The notes beneath the pieces were generated by a model. It was not told where the DNA came from. It saw only the letters and a program-made list of their open reading frames with translations, and made no database searches. Shown piece after piece: positions 17,549 through 25,682 of a stretch of DNA of 34,769 nt. Numbering within the stretch: position 1 is the first letter of the stretch; every line of letters starts with the position of its first letter. A program made the translations under genes and the position numbers. The stretch is from Rhizobium sp. Q54 (GTDB taxonomy: Bacteria; Pseudomonadota; Alphaproteobacteria; Rickettsiales; UBA1997), in the NCBI GenBank assembly GCA_945871805.1, contig CAMBXE010000015.1, positions 1 to 34,769 of the forward strand, given 5' to 3'.

Positions 17549-18415
17549 CCAGCGATTATGAACCCAAAACCATTGAGAAGGGAATTCTGTGATCCATTCC
17601 TCAAGCCTTTGATTTATCGCTCTGCTGAGGGCGAGAATGGCTAAATTAACATCTGAATTCTGCGGAATTGCAAGCGGCTTTTCTAGTTCGGCGCGGAATT
17701 TTATTTCTTTGCCGAGGCGAATAATTCGCGCCGGAATAATCGGCACATTGTAACGCAAAGCAATGCGCGCGATTGAGGTTGTGGTGATCGCATCATCGTG
17801 AAAAAACTTAATTGGCTCGCCTTCGCTTACTTTCTGATCGGCTAAAATAACAACGACTCCTCCGCCTTTAATAATTTCGATAATCCGCCGATTGCCACCG
17901 GAATTTTTTTCGATCATTTCAACTTTGCGCACGCTGGCGATCATTTTTTCAACGTAAGGATTATTGAGTGGACGATAGACGGTGCCTGCCTTCAGGTCTT
18001 GTTGCAGAAAAAATTTCTGACCGACTTCCCAATTTCCAAAATGGCCAGAGACAATTATTCCGCCGTTAAGTTTTTTAAATTCTTTAATGTTTTCGATTGT
18101 CTCTTCCGAGATTTCAATCGACTCGCTGATTGTTTTATTGGTCGCAATTCCAGCCACGTGCGGAAATTCGCCGACGATGCGACCGAGATTGTCCCACATG
18201 TCGTCGAGGATTTTTTCTTTTTCTTTTTCGCTTAATTTTGGCATCGCCTTACTGATATTTTGGTAGGCAAGTTTATGCACAGAAATTTTTTTGCCGATGA
18301 ATTTAGCGATCACAGCAGCCAGATCTGACGCGGTTTGCATGTTTAGTGCTCCAAAAAACCAAATGCCGAATTTAACAAAAATTGCTTCGAGTAGGTAGCG
18401 GATTTTTTTAAGCAT
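17540..18415 (-). CDS. lpxL: Lipid A biosynthesis acyltransferase (LpxL/HtrB family)
   Basis: This inner-membrane enzyme adds a secondary acyl chain from acyl-ACP to the lipid A precursor. The 291-residue length is typical. One N-terminal membrane segment (residues about 11-30) is followed by the catalytic H-x4-E motif, HFGNWE (H125, E130), in IIVSGHFGNWEVGQ. Family blocks TVYRPLNNPYVEKMI and VVILADQKVSEGEP follow. The C-terminal FPSQWFWVHNRWKK is the usual ending. The start overlaps the lpxK stop by eight bases, so the two lipid A genes are coupled. Whether it transfers laurate, myristate or another chain cannot be read from the sequence; LpxM is the alternative paralogue. Confidence 0.92.
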   Translation of the reverse strand: MLKKIRYLLEAIFVKFGIWFFGALNMQTASDLAAVIAKFIGKKISVHKLAYQNISKAMPKLSEKEKEKILDDMWDNLGRIVGEFPHVAGIATNKTISESIEISEETIENIKEFKKLNGGIIVSGHFGNWEVGQKFFLQQDLKAGTVYRPLNNPYVEKMIASVRKVEMIEKNSGGNRRIIEIIKGGGVVVILADQKVSEGEPIKFFHDDAITTTSIARIALRYNVPIIPARIIRLGKEIKFRAELEKPLAIPQNSDVNLAILALSRAINQRLEEWITEFPSQWFWVHNRWKK

Positions 18416-19385
18416 TTTTTAAAATCTTTTTTAATTCACTTTTGAGTAAGTCGCTGTCTTCAAATATTAATTCTACATCGAGGTGAGAAATTTTTTCCTG
18501 AAAAATTTGAGGAAATTTTACCCAATCTTTTCGCGTTGTAACCAAGGTGGCATCTTTTTCTTCGGCGAGCCGAAAAAGATTTTCCAAGTCAGAAATTTGG
18601 TAGGGGAAATGGTCGGCAAAGCTGTGTCTTTCAATTACTTCCAAGCCTTGATTATCAAGGAGATCAAAGAATTTTTGCGGATAGGCCAGGCCGCAGAAAG
18701 CAACTAATTTTTTATCGGTAAAATCTTCTAAATTTTTTGGTAAAATTTTTGCTCTGATAATTTTTTTGCCGTATAATTTTTGTTTAAGATCTTCGCCTGC
18801 TTCGCCAACCAACACCACTAAATCAGCTTTTTTTAATCCGATTGCAAGTGGCTCGCGCATTGGGCCGGCGGGAATCATGAAATTATTTCCGAAACCAATT
18901 TTTCCGTCGACAACTAGAATCGTAAAATCGCGCACTAGTGAATTACATTGCATTCCGTCATCAAGCACAATCGCTTCAAATCTCTTCATCGCTTCAATTT
19001 GTTTAGCGCCGAAAAAACGATCTTTAGCGATAAAAGTTGGTGCGATATTGATCAGTAAAAGCGGTTCATCTCCAACTTGTTCAGCTTTGTTATTGTCATG
19101 ATTGTTCAGCATTAAAAATTTTGAGCCGTCATTCATGTAGCCGCGACTTAAGAAGGCCAAATCAACGCCCATTTCTTTTAGAATTTTTCCAAGGGCGATT
19201 ACTGTTGGAGTCTTGCCAGCGCCGCCTGCGATCAGATTGCCGACGCAAATTACTGGCTTAGAAATTTTCTGTGGTTTGGCAAAAAATTTTACCAAAAAAA
19301 ATCCTAAAAAATAGACGTAGCTCAAAGGCAATAGGGAGAAAGAAATTAAGTTTCTCTTTGTCCAAAAATCGGGAGTGCGTAACAT
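18408..19385 (-). CDS. lpxK: Tetraacyldisaccharide 4'-kinase LpxK
   Basis: LpxK phosphorylates the 4' position of the disaccharide lipid A precursor at the inner membrane. The 325-residue product has an N-terminal membrane helix (about 16-33) and then the P-loop CVGNLIAGGAGKTPTVIALG (GGAGKTPT at 54-61). Further family blocks are FLSRGYMND, VGDEPLLLI, VLDDGMQCNSLVRDFTILVVDG, and FCGLAYPQKFFDLL. It is followed by lpxL with overlapping ends. The 74-base divergent gap upstream separates it from the OmpA-like lipoprotein gene. Usual companions waaA and msbA are not adjacent. With lpxL it shows that the organism still makes lipid A, unlike Wolbachia or Ehrlichia. Confidence 0.95.
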   Translation of the reverse strand: MLRTPDFWTKRNLISFSLLPLSYVYFLGFFLVKFFAKPQKISKPVICVGNLIAGGAGKTPTVIALGKILKEMGVDLAFLSRGYMNDGSKFLMLNNHDNNKAEQVGDEPLLLINIAPTFIAKDRFFGAKQIEAMKRFEAIVLDDGMQCNSLVRDFTILVVDGKIGFGNNFMIPAGPMREPLAIGLKKADLVVLVGEAGEDLKQKLYGKKIIRAKILPKNLEDFTDKKLVAFCGLAYPQKFFDLLDNQGLEVIERHSFADHFPYQISDLENLFRLAEEKDATLVTTRKDWVKFPQIFQEKISHLDVELIFEDSDLLKSELKKILKNA

Positions 19386-19459
19386 TTATCTTGATTGGAA
19401 TTGGAAGTTGTGTCGTTTGTAACCTCATTCTATTTTTTACAAAAATCTACCCCAACAAT

Positions 19460-20425
19460 ATGCGATTCACAATTTTTCTTGTAGCTCTATTCACTCTGTT
19501 TTCCTGTGCTGCGCCTTCTATCGATGTTCTTTCGGGGCAAGAATCTGCGCTTAGAACTCGTGGAAAATACGAGTCTTATCTCGCTTTAGAATATTTAGAA
19601 TTCTCCCGAAAATTAGTTGCTGTCGATGACAAAAAGACTGCCGAATATTTTTCCAAAAAAGGTTTAAAAATTATTTCCGGCGACGAAGAAATTCCAGAAA
19701 ATCCAATCAAATGGAAGGCTGATAGTGCCCAGATGGAAGAAATGGTGATGATGCAAAAAAGACTCGAACAAGTTCTGATTGATCAACAATTGAAATTTCA
19801 ACTTCCAATCCAACTCGCGCATTTAACTTATCTTTACGATTGCTGGATTAGTCGTGAGTCGAAAGCAGTTTTCCGTTCCGACGAGTTGGCGCAATGCCGC
19901 GTGCGTTTCAGTAAATTACTTGATGAGGTTGAACAATATTCAGATGAGCGAGGAAAGGATAGACAGGCTAAGGTTGAGATCGTCGAGCCAAAATTTGAGC
20001 AGTTCGAAATTTTTTTCGATCTCAATAATTCCAAATTCAACGACAAGGCCAATAAAGACCTACTCGCTTTGCTCAAATATCTTTCTGAGCTTTACGGCGA
20101 TTACCGAATTTTGCTCGTTGGCAATGCTGATCGTGTTAGTAATGAGATCCTCAACCAACAGCTCGCACACAAGCGCGCGGAAATGGTAAAAAATTATTTA
20201 GCTAAGAATGGCGTGGCAGAAAATATGATTGAGTTGCGTTCGGTCGGCGAAGATTTTCCGGATCTTTTGACGAAAGATGGAGCGCAGCAGCAAAGCAACA
20301 GAACGGTTAAAATCTATGTTTTACGCGGCGCGAAATCCTTTGAAAATTTTCCACTGCCACTGATCGAAAATTTTGTTTATCGCGAATCAGTGTTAAAGGC
20401 TCGTAAGGATCGCGGTCTGAAGTAA
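19460..20425 (+). CDS. OmpA/Pal-like peptidoglycan-associated lipoprotein
   Basis: The product begins MRFTIFLVALFTLFSC, a lipoprotein signal with the lipidated Cys16. A 170-residue helical region of unknown fold follows, then an OmpA C-terminal peptidoglycan-binding domain from about residue 200: IFFDLNNSKFNDKANKDLL, LVGNADRVSNEILNQQLAHK, RAEMVKNYLAKNGV and NRTVKIYVL. The upstream frame is open for 63 more codons but is out of character (it runs antisense to lpxK), so the ATG at 19460 is chosen. The protein probably anchors the outer membrane to the wall, like Pal, but Pal itself is normally in the tol operon, which is not here. Its downstream neighbour is convergent. Confidence 0.85.
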   Translation: MRFTIFLVALFTLFSCAAPSIDVLSGQESALRTRGKYESYLALEYLEFSRKLVAVDDKKTAEYFSKKGLKIISGDEEIPENPIKWKADSAQMEEMVMMQKRLEQVLIDQQLKFQLPIQLAHLTYLYDCWISRESKAVFRSDELAQCRVRFSKLLDEVEQYSDERGKDRQAKVEIVEPKFEQFEIFFDLNNSKFNDKANKDLLALLKYLSELYGDYRILLVGNADRVSNEILNQQLAHKRAEMVKNYLAKNGVAENMIELRSVGEDFPDLLTKDGAQQQSNRTVKIYVLRGAKSFENFPLPLIENFVYRESVLKARKDRGLK

Positions 20426-20460
20426 CTTCTCAGTTCAGCAGTCTTGCTAGTTGCTCAAAT

Positions 20461-21057
20461 TTAATGACGCGGATGCGCTTTGCGATATTCTTTTGGCAAT
20501 TGAAATGCGCCTTGCCAGATACCCAGTTTTTGCTCTTTTGCTGATATCTCGAGTGCATCCATTTTCTCATCTGATTCAGTGAAATTATAAATCACCGCCA
20601 TTCCATTTTTTACCAATTCTTCATTAATAGAAACTCCGTCGACCGAGCACTTTCCTAAGTAACGATCATATTTATCTTTTTCGGCGTAAACACATTCCAC
20701 AATTTTTTCACTCGCTAACTTTCGCGTGAAAGCAACGCTGGCGCGGCCGCAAGCATATTCATTATTTTTCGCATCAAAACAATTCTGAGAATATTCCGGC
20801 GCATCAATTCCAAAAAGCCGCACTTCATTTCCAGCAACTTTTAGCGAATCGCCATCAATCACAAAAGTTTTTCCAGAGAATTTTTTGTCAAAAACAAGAT
20901 GTGACTTAACCCGAAAATTCTCGCTCTGCGAATTCGCCGATTGCGTAGTAACAAAAATCACCGCACAAAAAACGGCTACAAAAATTGCGGTGGTGATGTT
21001 TTTCAGATGTTCCACTTGAATAATGATTATTTCGATTTCTTGCGCGCGACGAGCCAT
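20461..21057 (-). CDS. Staphylococcal-nuclease-like (thermonuclease) exported protein
   Basis: The 198-residue product has a hydrophobic export segment (residues about 20-38) and then one SNase domain. Catalytic residues are in place: Asp68/Asp70 in VIDGDSLKV, Arg80 and Asp85/Glu88 in VRLFGIDAPEYS, and Arg132 in DKYDRYLGKC. The later blocks INEELVKNGMAVIYNF and EQKLGIWQG are typical endings. It would cleave nucleic acids outside the cytoplasm using calcium. Two pairs of cysteines (93/103, 122/137) may form disulfides. The true start is uncertain because the first 20 residues are not signal-like; a GTG at residue 15 is another option. It faces the OmpA-like lipoprotein gene with only 35 bases between the stops. 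Confidence 0.88.
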   Translation of the reverse strand: MARRAQEIEIIIIQVEHLKNITTAIFVAVFCAVIFVTTQSANSQSENFRVKSHLVFDKKFSGKTFVIDGDSLKVAGNEVRLFGIDAPEYSQNCFDAKNNEYACGRASVAFTRKLASEKIVECVYAEKDKYDRYLGKCSVDGVSINEELVKNGMAVIYNFTESDEKMDALEISAKEQKLGIWQGAFQLPKEYRKAHPRH

Positions 21058-21116
21058 TCTAGATCATCGCTTTCGCAAGCTGTAAAATTTCTGCACAAGT
21101 TTTTTTTCAATGCGCA

Positions 21117-21163
21117 AATGAATTTTCAGCTGCGCAAACAATGCGATGAATTCTTACGAATAA
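21117..21163. repeat. Diverged short repeat, copy B
   Basis: Partner of the copy near 3976. It sits between the secreted nuclease and ilvE and ends next to the ilvE stop. It also contains a small palindromic pair (TGCGCA near both ends of the central part). Confidence 0.45.
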
Positions 21164-22048
21164 TTACGCGCGAACTAACTCGTTATAATCCTTCATTAAA
21201 TCCAAAGTCATCTGACTTGGAGTTGGGTAGTTATGTTTATCTTCGATGCTACCGATGCGGGTAATTTCAGCAGCTGAGCCGGTTAGGAAGGCGTCAATCG
21301 CGTCGGAGAATTCTTCTGGCTTGATGTGACGTTCGACGGTTTTAATGCCACGTTTTCTGGCCAGGTCGATTACGGTTTGACGAGTGATGCCGTTAAGGAA
21401 GCAGTCAGGAAGAGGCGTGTGCAATTCGCCATTTTTCATTACTAAAAATAAATTTGCCCCCGTCGCTTCAGCGAGGAAGCCTCGGTAATCAAGCATCAAG
21501 GCGTCATTATAGCCTTCTCGCTCTGCTTCATGTTTGGAAATTGTGCAGATCATGTAGAGGCCGGCAGCCTTTGATGATGTAGGTGCAGTTTCCGGCGAAG
21601 GACGTTTGTAGCGAGCGAATTTTAATTTCAATCCTGCTCTGCGCGCTTCTTCGGAGTAGTAAGGAGGCCAGGGCCAGCAAGCGATGGCAACGTGAATTTT
21701 ATTTTCTTGAGCAGAGATCGCCATCTTCTCCGAGCCTCGCCAGGAAAAGGCGCGCATGTAGCCGTCGGTAATATTTTGTTTGAATGCCGCTTCTTTTTTT
21801 GCAGCGTTTAATTCCTCGACAGAGAAAGGAATATCGAAGCCAATCATATTGGCTGAGGCATGCAGACGGATTGAGTGCTCGTTACATTTGAAAATTTTTC
21901 CGTTGTAAATTCTCTCGCCCTCAAAAACGCAAGAAGCGTAATGCAAGCCGTGGTTGAGTACGTGAACTTTTGCTTCGTTCCATTTTACGAAGTTTCCGTC
22001 GTGCCAAATGAAGCCTTCACGTTGGTCGAAAGGGATGAGATCAGACAT
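21164..22048 (-). CDS. ilvE: Branched-chain amino acid aminotransferase
   Basis: This fold-type IV, PLP-dependent enzyme transfers the amino group between glutamate and the branched-chain keto acids. The 294-residue protein has the expected start (FIWHDGNFVKWNEAKVHVLN), the substrate motif HGLHYASCVFEGERIYNG, the Schiff-base lysine K160 in PTSSKAAGLYM, and the cofactor loop EATGANLFLV (194-203). The end DAFLTGSAAEITRIGSIE is also conserved. Its start overlaps the end of fcl by eight bases, so it is co-transcribed with sugar-nucleotide genes, an unusual partner. D-amino-acid or 4-amino-4-deoxychorismate lyase activity is the alternative within the same fold, but the motifs fit IlvE best. A diverged short repeat begins within ten bases of its stop. 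Confidence 0.93.
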   Translation of the reverse strand: MSDLIPFDQREGFIWHDGNFVKWNEAKVHVLNHGLHYASCVFEGERIYNGKIFKCNEHSIRLHASANMIGFDIPFSVEELNAAKKEAAFKQNITDGYMRAFSWRGSEKMAISAQENKIHVAIACWPWPPYYSEEARRAGLKLKFARYKRPSPETAPTSSKAAGLYMICTISKHEAEREGYNDALMLDYRGFLAEATGANLFLVMKNGELHTPLPDCFLNGITRQTVIDLARKRGIKTVERHIKPEEFSDAIDAFLTGSAAEITRIGSIEDKHNYPTPSQMTLDLMKDYNELVRA

Positions 22049-22967
22049 TTTGTAAGTACCAGTTATAAGTTGTTCTAATGCCGTCGACTAAAGAAGTTTT
22101 AGCTTTCCAGCCGTAAGAATTAATTTTTGAAACATCGAGAAGTTTGCGCGGAGCACCATCCGGCTTGGATGCGTCAAATTCGATTGCACCAGTAAAGCCG
22201 GTGATTTCTTTGAGAGTTTCTGCCAATTCGCGAATCGTTACATCTTCTCCGGTGCCGATATTCACAAGCTCAGTAACATTTTTGTTGCTCATCGCAAAGA
22301 CACATGCTTCAGCTAAATCCTCAACGTAAAGAAACTCGCGCTTAGGATTGCCGCTGCCCCAGACACTCATCGATTTTTGTCCAGAAATTTTTGCTTCGTG
22401 AAATTTGCGCAAAAGAGCAGGCAGAACGTGAGAATTTGTGAGATCGAAATTGTCATTAATCCCGTAAAGATTTGTCGGCATCATTGGCACGAAGTCGCAG
22501 CCATATTGAGCGCGATAGGCTTCACACATTTTTACGCCAGCGATTTTTGCGATCGCGTAGCCGTAATTTGTTGGCTCAAGCGCCCCGGTTAAAAGATATT
22601 CTTCCTTCATTGGTTGCGGCGCCAATCTTGGGTAGATGCAAGAACTGCCGAGGAAAATTAAACGCTCTACGCCACTCACATAAGAGTTATGAATGATGTT
22701 ATTTTGGATTTGCAAATTTTCGTAAGTGAAGGCTCCAAGCTGCGATCTGTTGGCTTCAATGCCGCCAACTTTTGCTGCAGCCAAGAAGACAAATTCCGGT
22801 TTTTCGCGCGCAAAAAATTCGGTTACTTGCGCTTGATTTAGAAGATCAAGTTCGGCACGAGTTTTAGTAATGATGTTGCTGAAGTCTTGTTTTTGCAGCT
22901 CGCGCACGATTGCTGAACCGACCATGCCACGATGGCCGGCGACGAAAATTTTAGAATTTTTTTGCAT
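22041..22967 (-). CDS. fcl: GDP-L-fucose synthase
   Basis: Fcl epimerises and reduces GDP-4-keto-6-deoxy-mannose to GDP-L-fucose using NADPH. The protein has the dinucleotide fold motif GHRGMVGSAI (11-20), the catalytic YGYAIAK (Tyr137, Lys141), the serine/cysteine block GSSCIYP (107-113), and MPTNLYGINDNFDLTNSHV. The chosen ATG starts MQKNSKIFVAGHRG. A longer frame beginning at 23015 adds 16 residues encoded by a palindromic element and is rejected. It follows gmd in the same direction and is separated from it by the repeat, so both steps of GDP-fucose synthesis are together. The stop overlaps ilvE. Fucosylated surface sugar is the likely end product, with the adjacent glycosyltransferase. 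Confidence 0.95.
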   Translation of the reverse strand: MQKNSKIFVAGHRGMVGSAIVRELQKQDFSNIITKTRAELDLLNQAQVTEFFAREKPEFVFLAAAKVGGIEANRSQLGAFTYENLQIQNNIIHNSYVSGVERLIFLGSSCIYPRLAPQPMKEEYLLTGALEPTNYGYAIAKIAGVKMCEAYRAQYGCDFVPMMPTNLYGINDNFDLTNSHVLPALLRKFHEAKISGQKSMSVWGSGNPKREFLYVEDLAEACVFAMSNKNVTELVNIGTGEDVTIRELAETLKEITGFTGAIEFDASKPDGAPRKLLDVSKINSYGWKAKTSLVDGIRTTYNWYLQNV

Positions 22968-22981
22968 TTGTTTGGATTTTT

Positions 22982-23053
22982 CTGGATCCCCACCTGCGCA
23001 GGGATGAAGTTGCACTTACTCGTCCCGTCATCCCCGCGCAAGCGGAGATCCAG
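22982..23053. repeat. Palindromic element family 2 between gmd and fcl
   Basis: Arms CTGGATCCCCACCTGCGCAG and its near complement (CGCAAGCGGAGATCCAG) enclose a short AT-rich middle. The arms are imperfect, so the copy is old. It begins 16 bases after the gmd stop (leftward sense) and its far end lies just before the fcl start. Confidence 0.9.
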
Positions 23054-23069
23054 GAAGATGTTTAATTAT

Positions 23070-24047
23070 TTACGAAACTAGTTTTCGGTCAGAATCGACC
23101 ATCATTTTAACCAATTCTTTAAACTTAACTTTTGGCTCCCAGCCCAATTCTTTCTTGGCTTTTGAATAGTCACCGATGAGCAAATCAACTTCCGCTGGGC
23201 GGAAATATTTTTCGCTGATTTCGACATATTTTTTCCAATCCAAGCCGACGTAACCAAAGGCTTCTTCGAGAAATTCTTTTACTGAGTAAGTCTCGCCCGT
23301 CGCGATTACGTAATCATCAGCTTTATCTTGTTGAAGCATGAGCCACATGGCTTCGACGTAATCGCCAGCAAAACCCCAGTCGCGTTTAGCGTCGATATTT
23401 CCGAGGTAAAGTTTGTCGGATTTTCCAGCGAGAATTTCAGCGAGACCATGGGTGATTTTTCTAGTCACGAAAGTTTGTCCGCGACGCGGAGATTCGTGAT
23501 TAAATAAAATTCCGCTGCAGGCAAAAAGATTGTAAGATTCGCGGTAATTTACTGTAAGCCAGTGACTGTAAAGTTTAGCGCAAGCGTAAGGGCTGCGTGG
23601 GTAGAAAGGTGTTGTTTCGCGTTGTGGAATTTCCTGAACTTTTCCAAACATTTCGCTTGAAGAAGCTTGGTAAAATTTCGTTTTGATGCGGGTGTCTTTG
23701 ATCGCATCCAAAATTCTGCAAGTGCCTGTGGCGTCAATATCTGCGGTATATTCTGGCACATCGAAGCTAACTTTAACATGGCTTTGCGCGCCAAGATTGT
23801 AGATCTCATCAGGTACAACTTTTTCTAACAAACGCGAGATTGAAGAAGAGTCAGACAAATCGCCGTAATGCAAAAATAATTTCTTGCCGCTGATTTCTGG
23901 ATCATTGTAAAGATGGTCGATGCGCCCAGTGTTGAAACTGCTCGAGCGTCTGATGATGCCGTGAACTTCGTAGCCTTTGCTGAGTAATAATTCAGTCAAA
24001 TAAGAACCGTCTTGCCCGGTAATTCCGGTGATTAATGCCTTTTTCAT
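23070..24047 (-). CDS. gmd: GDP-mannose 4,6-dehydratase
   Basis: Gmd makes GDP-4-keto-6-deoxy-D-mannose, the first step from GDP-mannose to GDP-fucose. The 325-residue protein is normal length for the family. It shows [11 protein letters not shown] (7-17), the [20 protein letters not shown] block (28-47), the SSSEMFG serine/glutamate motif near 130, and the catalytic Tyr154 and Lys158 in [27 protein letters not shown] is a further signature. The gene directly abuts the preceding glycosyltransferase (TAA-ATG), so the two are translated together. Order is GT2, gmd, fcl, ilvE. Confidence 0.97.
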   Translation of the reverse strand: MKKALITGITGQDGSYLTELLLSKGYEVHGIIRRSSSFNTGRIDHLYNDPEISGKKLFLHYGDLSDSSSISRLLEKVVPDEIYNLGAQSHVKVSFDVPEYTADIDATGTCRILDAIKDTRIKTKFYQASSSEMFGKVQEIPQRETTPFYPRSPYACAKLYSHWLTVNYRESYNLFACSGILFNHESPRRGQTFVTRKITHGLAEILAGKSDKLYLGNIDAKRDWGFAGDYVEAMWLMLQQDKADDYVIATGETYSVKEFLEEAFGYVGLDWKKYVEISEKYFRPAEVDLLIGDYSKAKKELGWEPKVKFKELVKMMVDSDRKLVS

Positions 24048-24818
24048 TTAGAGAGAATTGAGCTGATTGAGAGAGGAAAAATTTTTTAAGAGTAATTTTT
24101 TTGCACGCCAGAGCGTGTGAAGTTTTTCTCTAAAATTATTTGAATATTTGAGTTGAACAAAAACTGTTTCAAGCCTTTGTTTAATAGAGTTAAGGCTTGA
24201 TTGATTAGTGCCAATATTTTGATTAAAAACTGCGGTAATATTAATTGGAAAAAAAAGATATTTTTTGCTCGTAACCAGTTCCATGTTTAATTCGTAATCC
24301 ATGCTGTAGAGATTTTTTTCGTTGAATTTGCGAGTCTCAAAAATTTTTTTGCGGTAGTAAAATGATTCACCAGAGCCGATCGGACAACGCTTGACGAGGT
24401 TACGTCTTGTCATGGAAATCGCTGCGCTGTTTAAAAAAGAATTCGAAAATCCGATGCAGTAACTATTGAAATAAGCGACGTCAAAATTTGGATTAATTGC
24501 GGCGTAGTAGAAAAATTCTGCGAAGAAATTTTTGTGAAAAAAATCGTCGCAGCCCAAGAAACCAACAACATCGCCCGTCACATATTTCAGAGCAATATTG
24601 CGCGCGTTAGAAATGCCGCTGTCTTTTTCTTGGATCCATTTGATTGTTTGCGGAAATCTTTTTTCGTAGCTCGAAATTATCTCGTGAGTGCCGTCGGTTG
24701 AAATTCCGTCGACAATGATGAGCTCTTTATTTTCATAGCTCTGCGCCAAAAATGATTCGATCGCGTGAGCAATGTATTTTGCGCCGTTAAAGACGGTGAT
24801 GATTACAGAAATTTTCAT
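24048..24818 (-). CDS. Family 2 glycosyltransferase
   Basis: The N-terminal GT-A domain is clear: ISVIITVFNGAKYIAHAIES, then QSYENKELIIVDGISTDGT (26-44) and KDSGISNARNIALKYVTGD (65-83). The metal-binding DXD equivalent is the GCDDFF block (D91, D92). The C-terminal half (from about residue 150) is diverged and ends in a basic helix-rich tail. The acceptor and donor sugar are not predictable. Because it precedes gmd and fcl with no gap, it probably adds fucose or a related sugar to a surface glycan, such as an O-antigen-like chain. The start is 18 bases from the divergent Mrp gene, so both promoters overlap or lie inside each other's coding sequences. Confidence 0.87.
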   Translation of the reverse strand: MKISVIITVFNGAKYIAHAIESFLAQSYENKELIIVDGISTDGTHEIISSYEKRFPQTIKWIQEKDSGISNARNIALKYVTGDVVGFLGCDDFFHKNFFAEFFYYAAINPNFDVAYFNSYCIGFSNSFLNSAAISMTRRNLVKRCPIGSGESFYYRKKIFETRKFNEKNLYSMDYELNMELVTSKKYLFFPINITAVFNQNIGTNQSSLNSIKQRLETVFVQLKYSNNFREKLHTLWRAKKLLLKNFSSLNQLNSL

Positions 24819-24836
24819 AAATTTTTTTTCAAAGTG

Positions 24837-25583
24837 ATGTCCAAGGAAACTTTAGCTGACTTTATGAATCAACCTGTGGCTGTGGCCGGGGTGAAGAAAA
24901 TTATCGCTGTAGCTTCGGCAAAAGGCGGAGTCGGAAAATCGACGATTGCTTGTAATCTCGCAGTTAGCGCTGCCCGCTCTGGCCTAAATGTGGCACTGGT
25001 CGACGCTGATATTTACGGCCCGTCAATTCCGCATCTAATGAACCTGGCAGACAAGCCAGAGATGAAAGATAACTTACTTTTGCCGCTAATGAGTCGTGGC
25101 GTAAAATGCATTTCGATCGGCTCGCTGATTGATCCGAATGCGGCCGGCGTTTGGCGTGGTCCGATGGTGACAAAGATTCTTTACCAATTAATTCGCAGCG
25201 TGAATTGGAAGTCAGACGGCAAGGAAGTTGACTTAATGGTGATCGACATGCCGCCGGGAACTGGCGACGTTTATTTAAGCATCGCCGAAAAATTTCCTCT
25301 TGCTGGAGTAGTAATTATTTCAACGCCGCAAAGCCTTGCGGTGATTGACGTGGTTCGGTCGATTGATTGTTTTGCAAAGTTAAAAGTTCCGATTCTTGGG
25401 CTGATTCAAAACATGTCTTATTTGGAAATCTCGGGCGAGAAAAAATATTTATTCGGCAAAGACGGGGCGAAGGATTTGGCAGAAAAAATGGGGATAAAAT
25501 TTTTAGCGGATGTGCCTTTGGTTGAGGGGATAGGTGATGTGGGATCAATTGATCTAAGTGTGGTGCTGAAAGAATTGAGCTAG
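24837..25583 (+). CDS. mrp: Mrp/ApbC-type ATPase lacking the CPxC motif
   Basis: Members of this family carry and insert iron-sulfur clusters. The 248-residue protein consists of the ATPase alone: deviant Walker A SAKGGVGKST (27-36), VDADIYGPSIPH (55-66) and IDMPPGTGDVYL (136-147). It lacks the N-terminal DUF59 domain that many Mrp proteins carry. The C-terminal CPxC block, expected right after QNMSYLE (191-197), is replaced by ISGEKKYLFGKDGA, which contains no cysteine; the rest of that block (FGKDGAKDLAEKMG) is normal. The cluster-holding dimer site may therefore be missing. The ATG at 24837 is preferred over a GTG three bases earlier; the longer open frame runs antisense to the glycosyltransferase. 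A short gap with a palindromic element separates it from convergent znuC. Confidence 0.9.
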   Translation: MSKETLADFMNQPVAVAGVKKIIAVASAKGGVGKSTIACNLAVSAARSGLNVALVDADIYGPSIPHLMNLADKPEMKDNLLLPLMSRGVKCISIGSLIDPNAAGVWRGPMVTKILYQLIRSVNWKSDGKEVDLMVIDMPPGTGDVYLSIAEKFPLAGVVIISTPQSLAVIDVVRSIDCFAKLKVPILGLIQNMSYLEISGEKKYLFGKDGAKDLAEKMGIKFLADVPLVEGIGDVGSIDLSVVLKELS

Positions 25584-25595
25584 TCTTAACATCTC

Positions 25596-25668
25596 CTGGA
25601 TCCCCGCCTGCGCGGGGATGACGTTGTCACCCACTCATCCCGTCATCCCCGTGCAGGCGTGGATCCAG
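25596..25668. repeat. Palindromic element family 2 between mrp and znuC
   Basis: Arms begin CTGGATCCCCGCCTGCGCGG and end with CCGTGCAGGCGTGGATCCAG, near-perfect complements. It fills most of the gap between two convergent stops, ending about 14 bases from the znuC stop. It is the better preserved of the two copies of this family. Confidence 0.92.
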
Positions 25669-25682
25669 GAGGGTTCATCACA

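Noticed and set aside
19271-19459. 63-codon upstream extension of the OmpA-like lipoprotein
   Set aside because: It runs antisense to lpxK, and would bury the lipoprotein signal inside the protein.
22968-23015. 16-codon N-terminal extension of fcl
   Set aside because: The added residues are encoded mainly by the family 2 repeat arm, and the protein fold begins at the later ATG.
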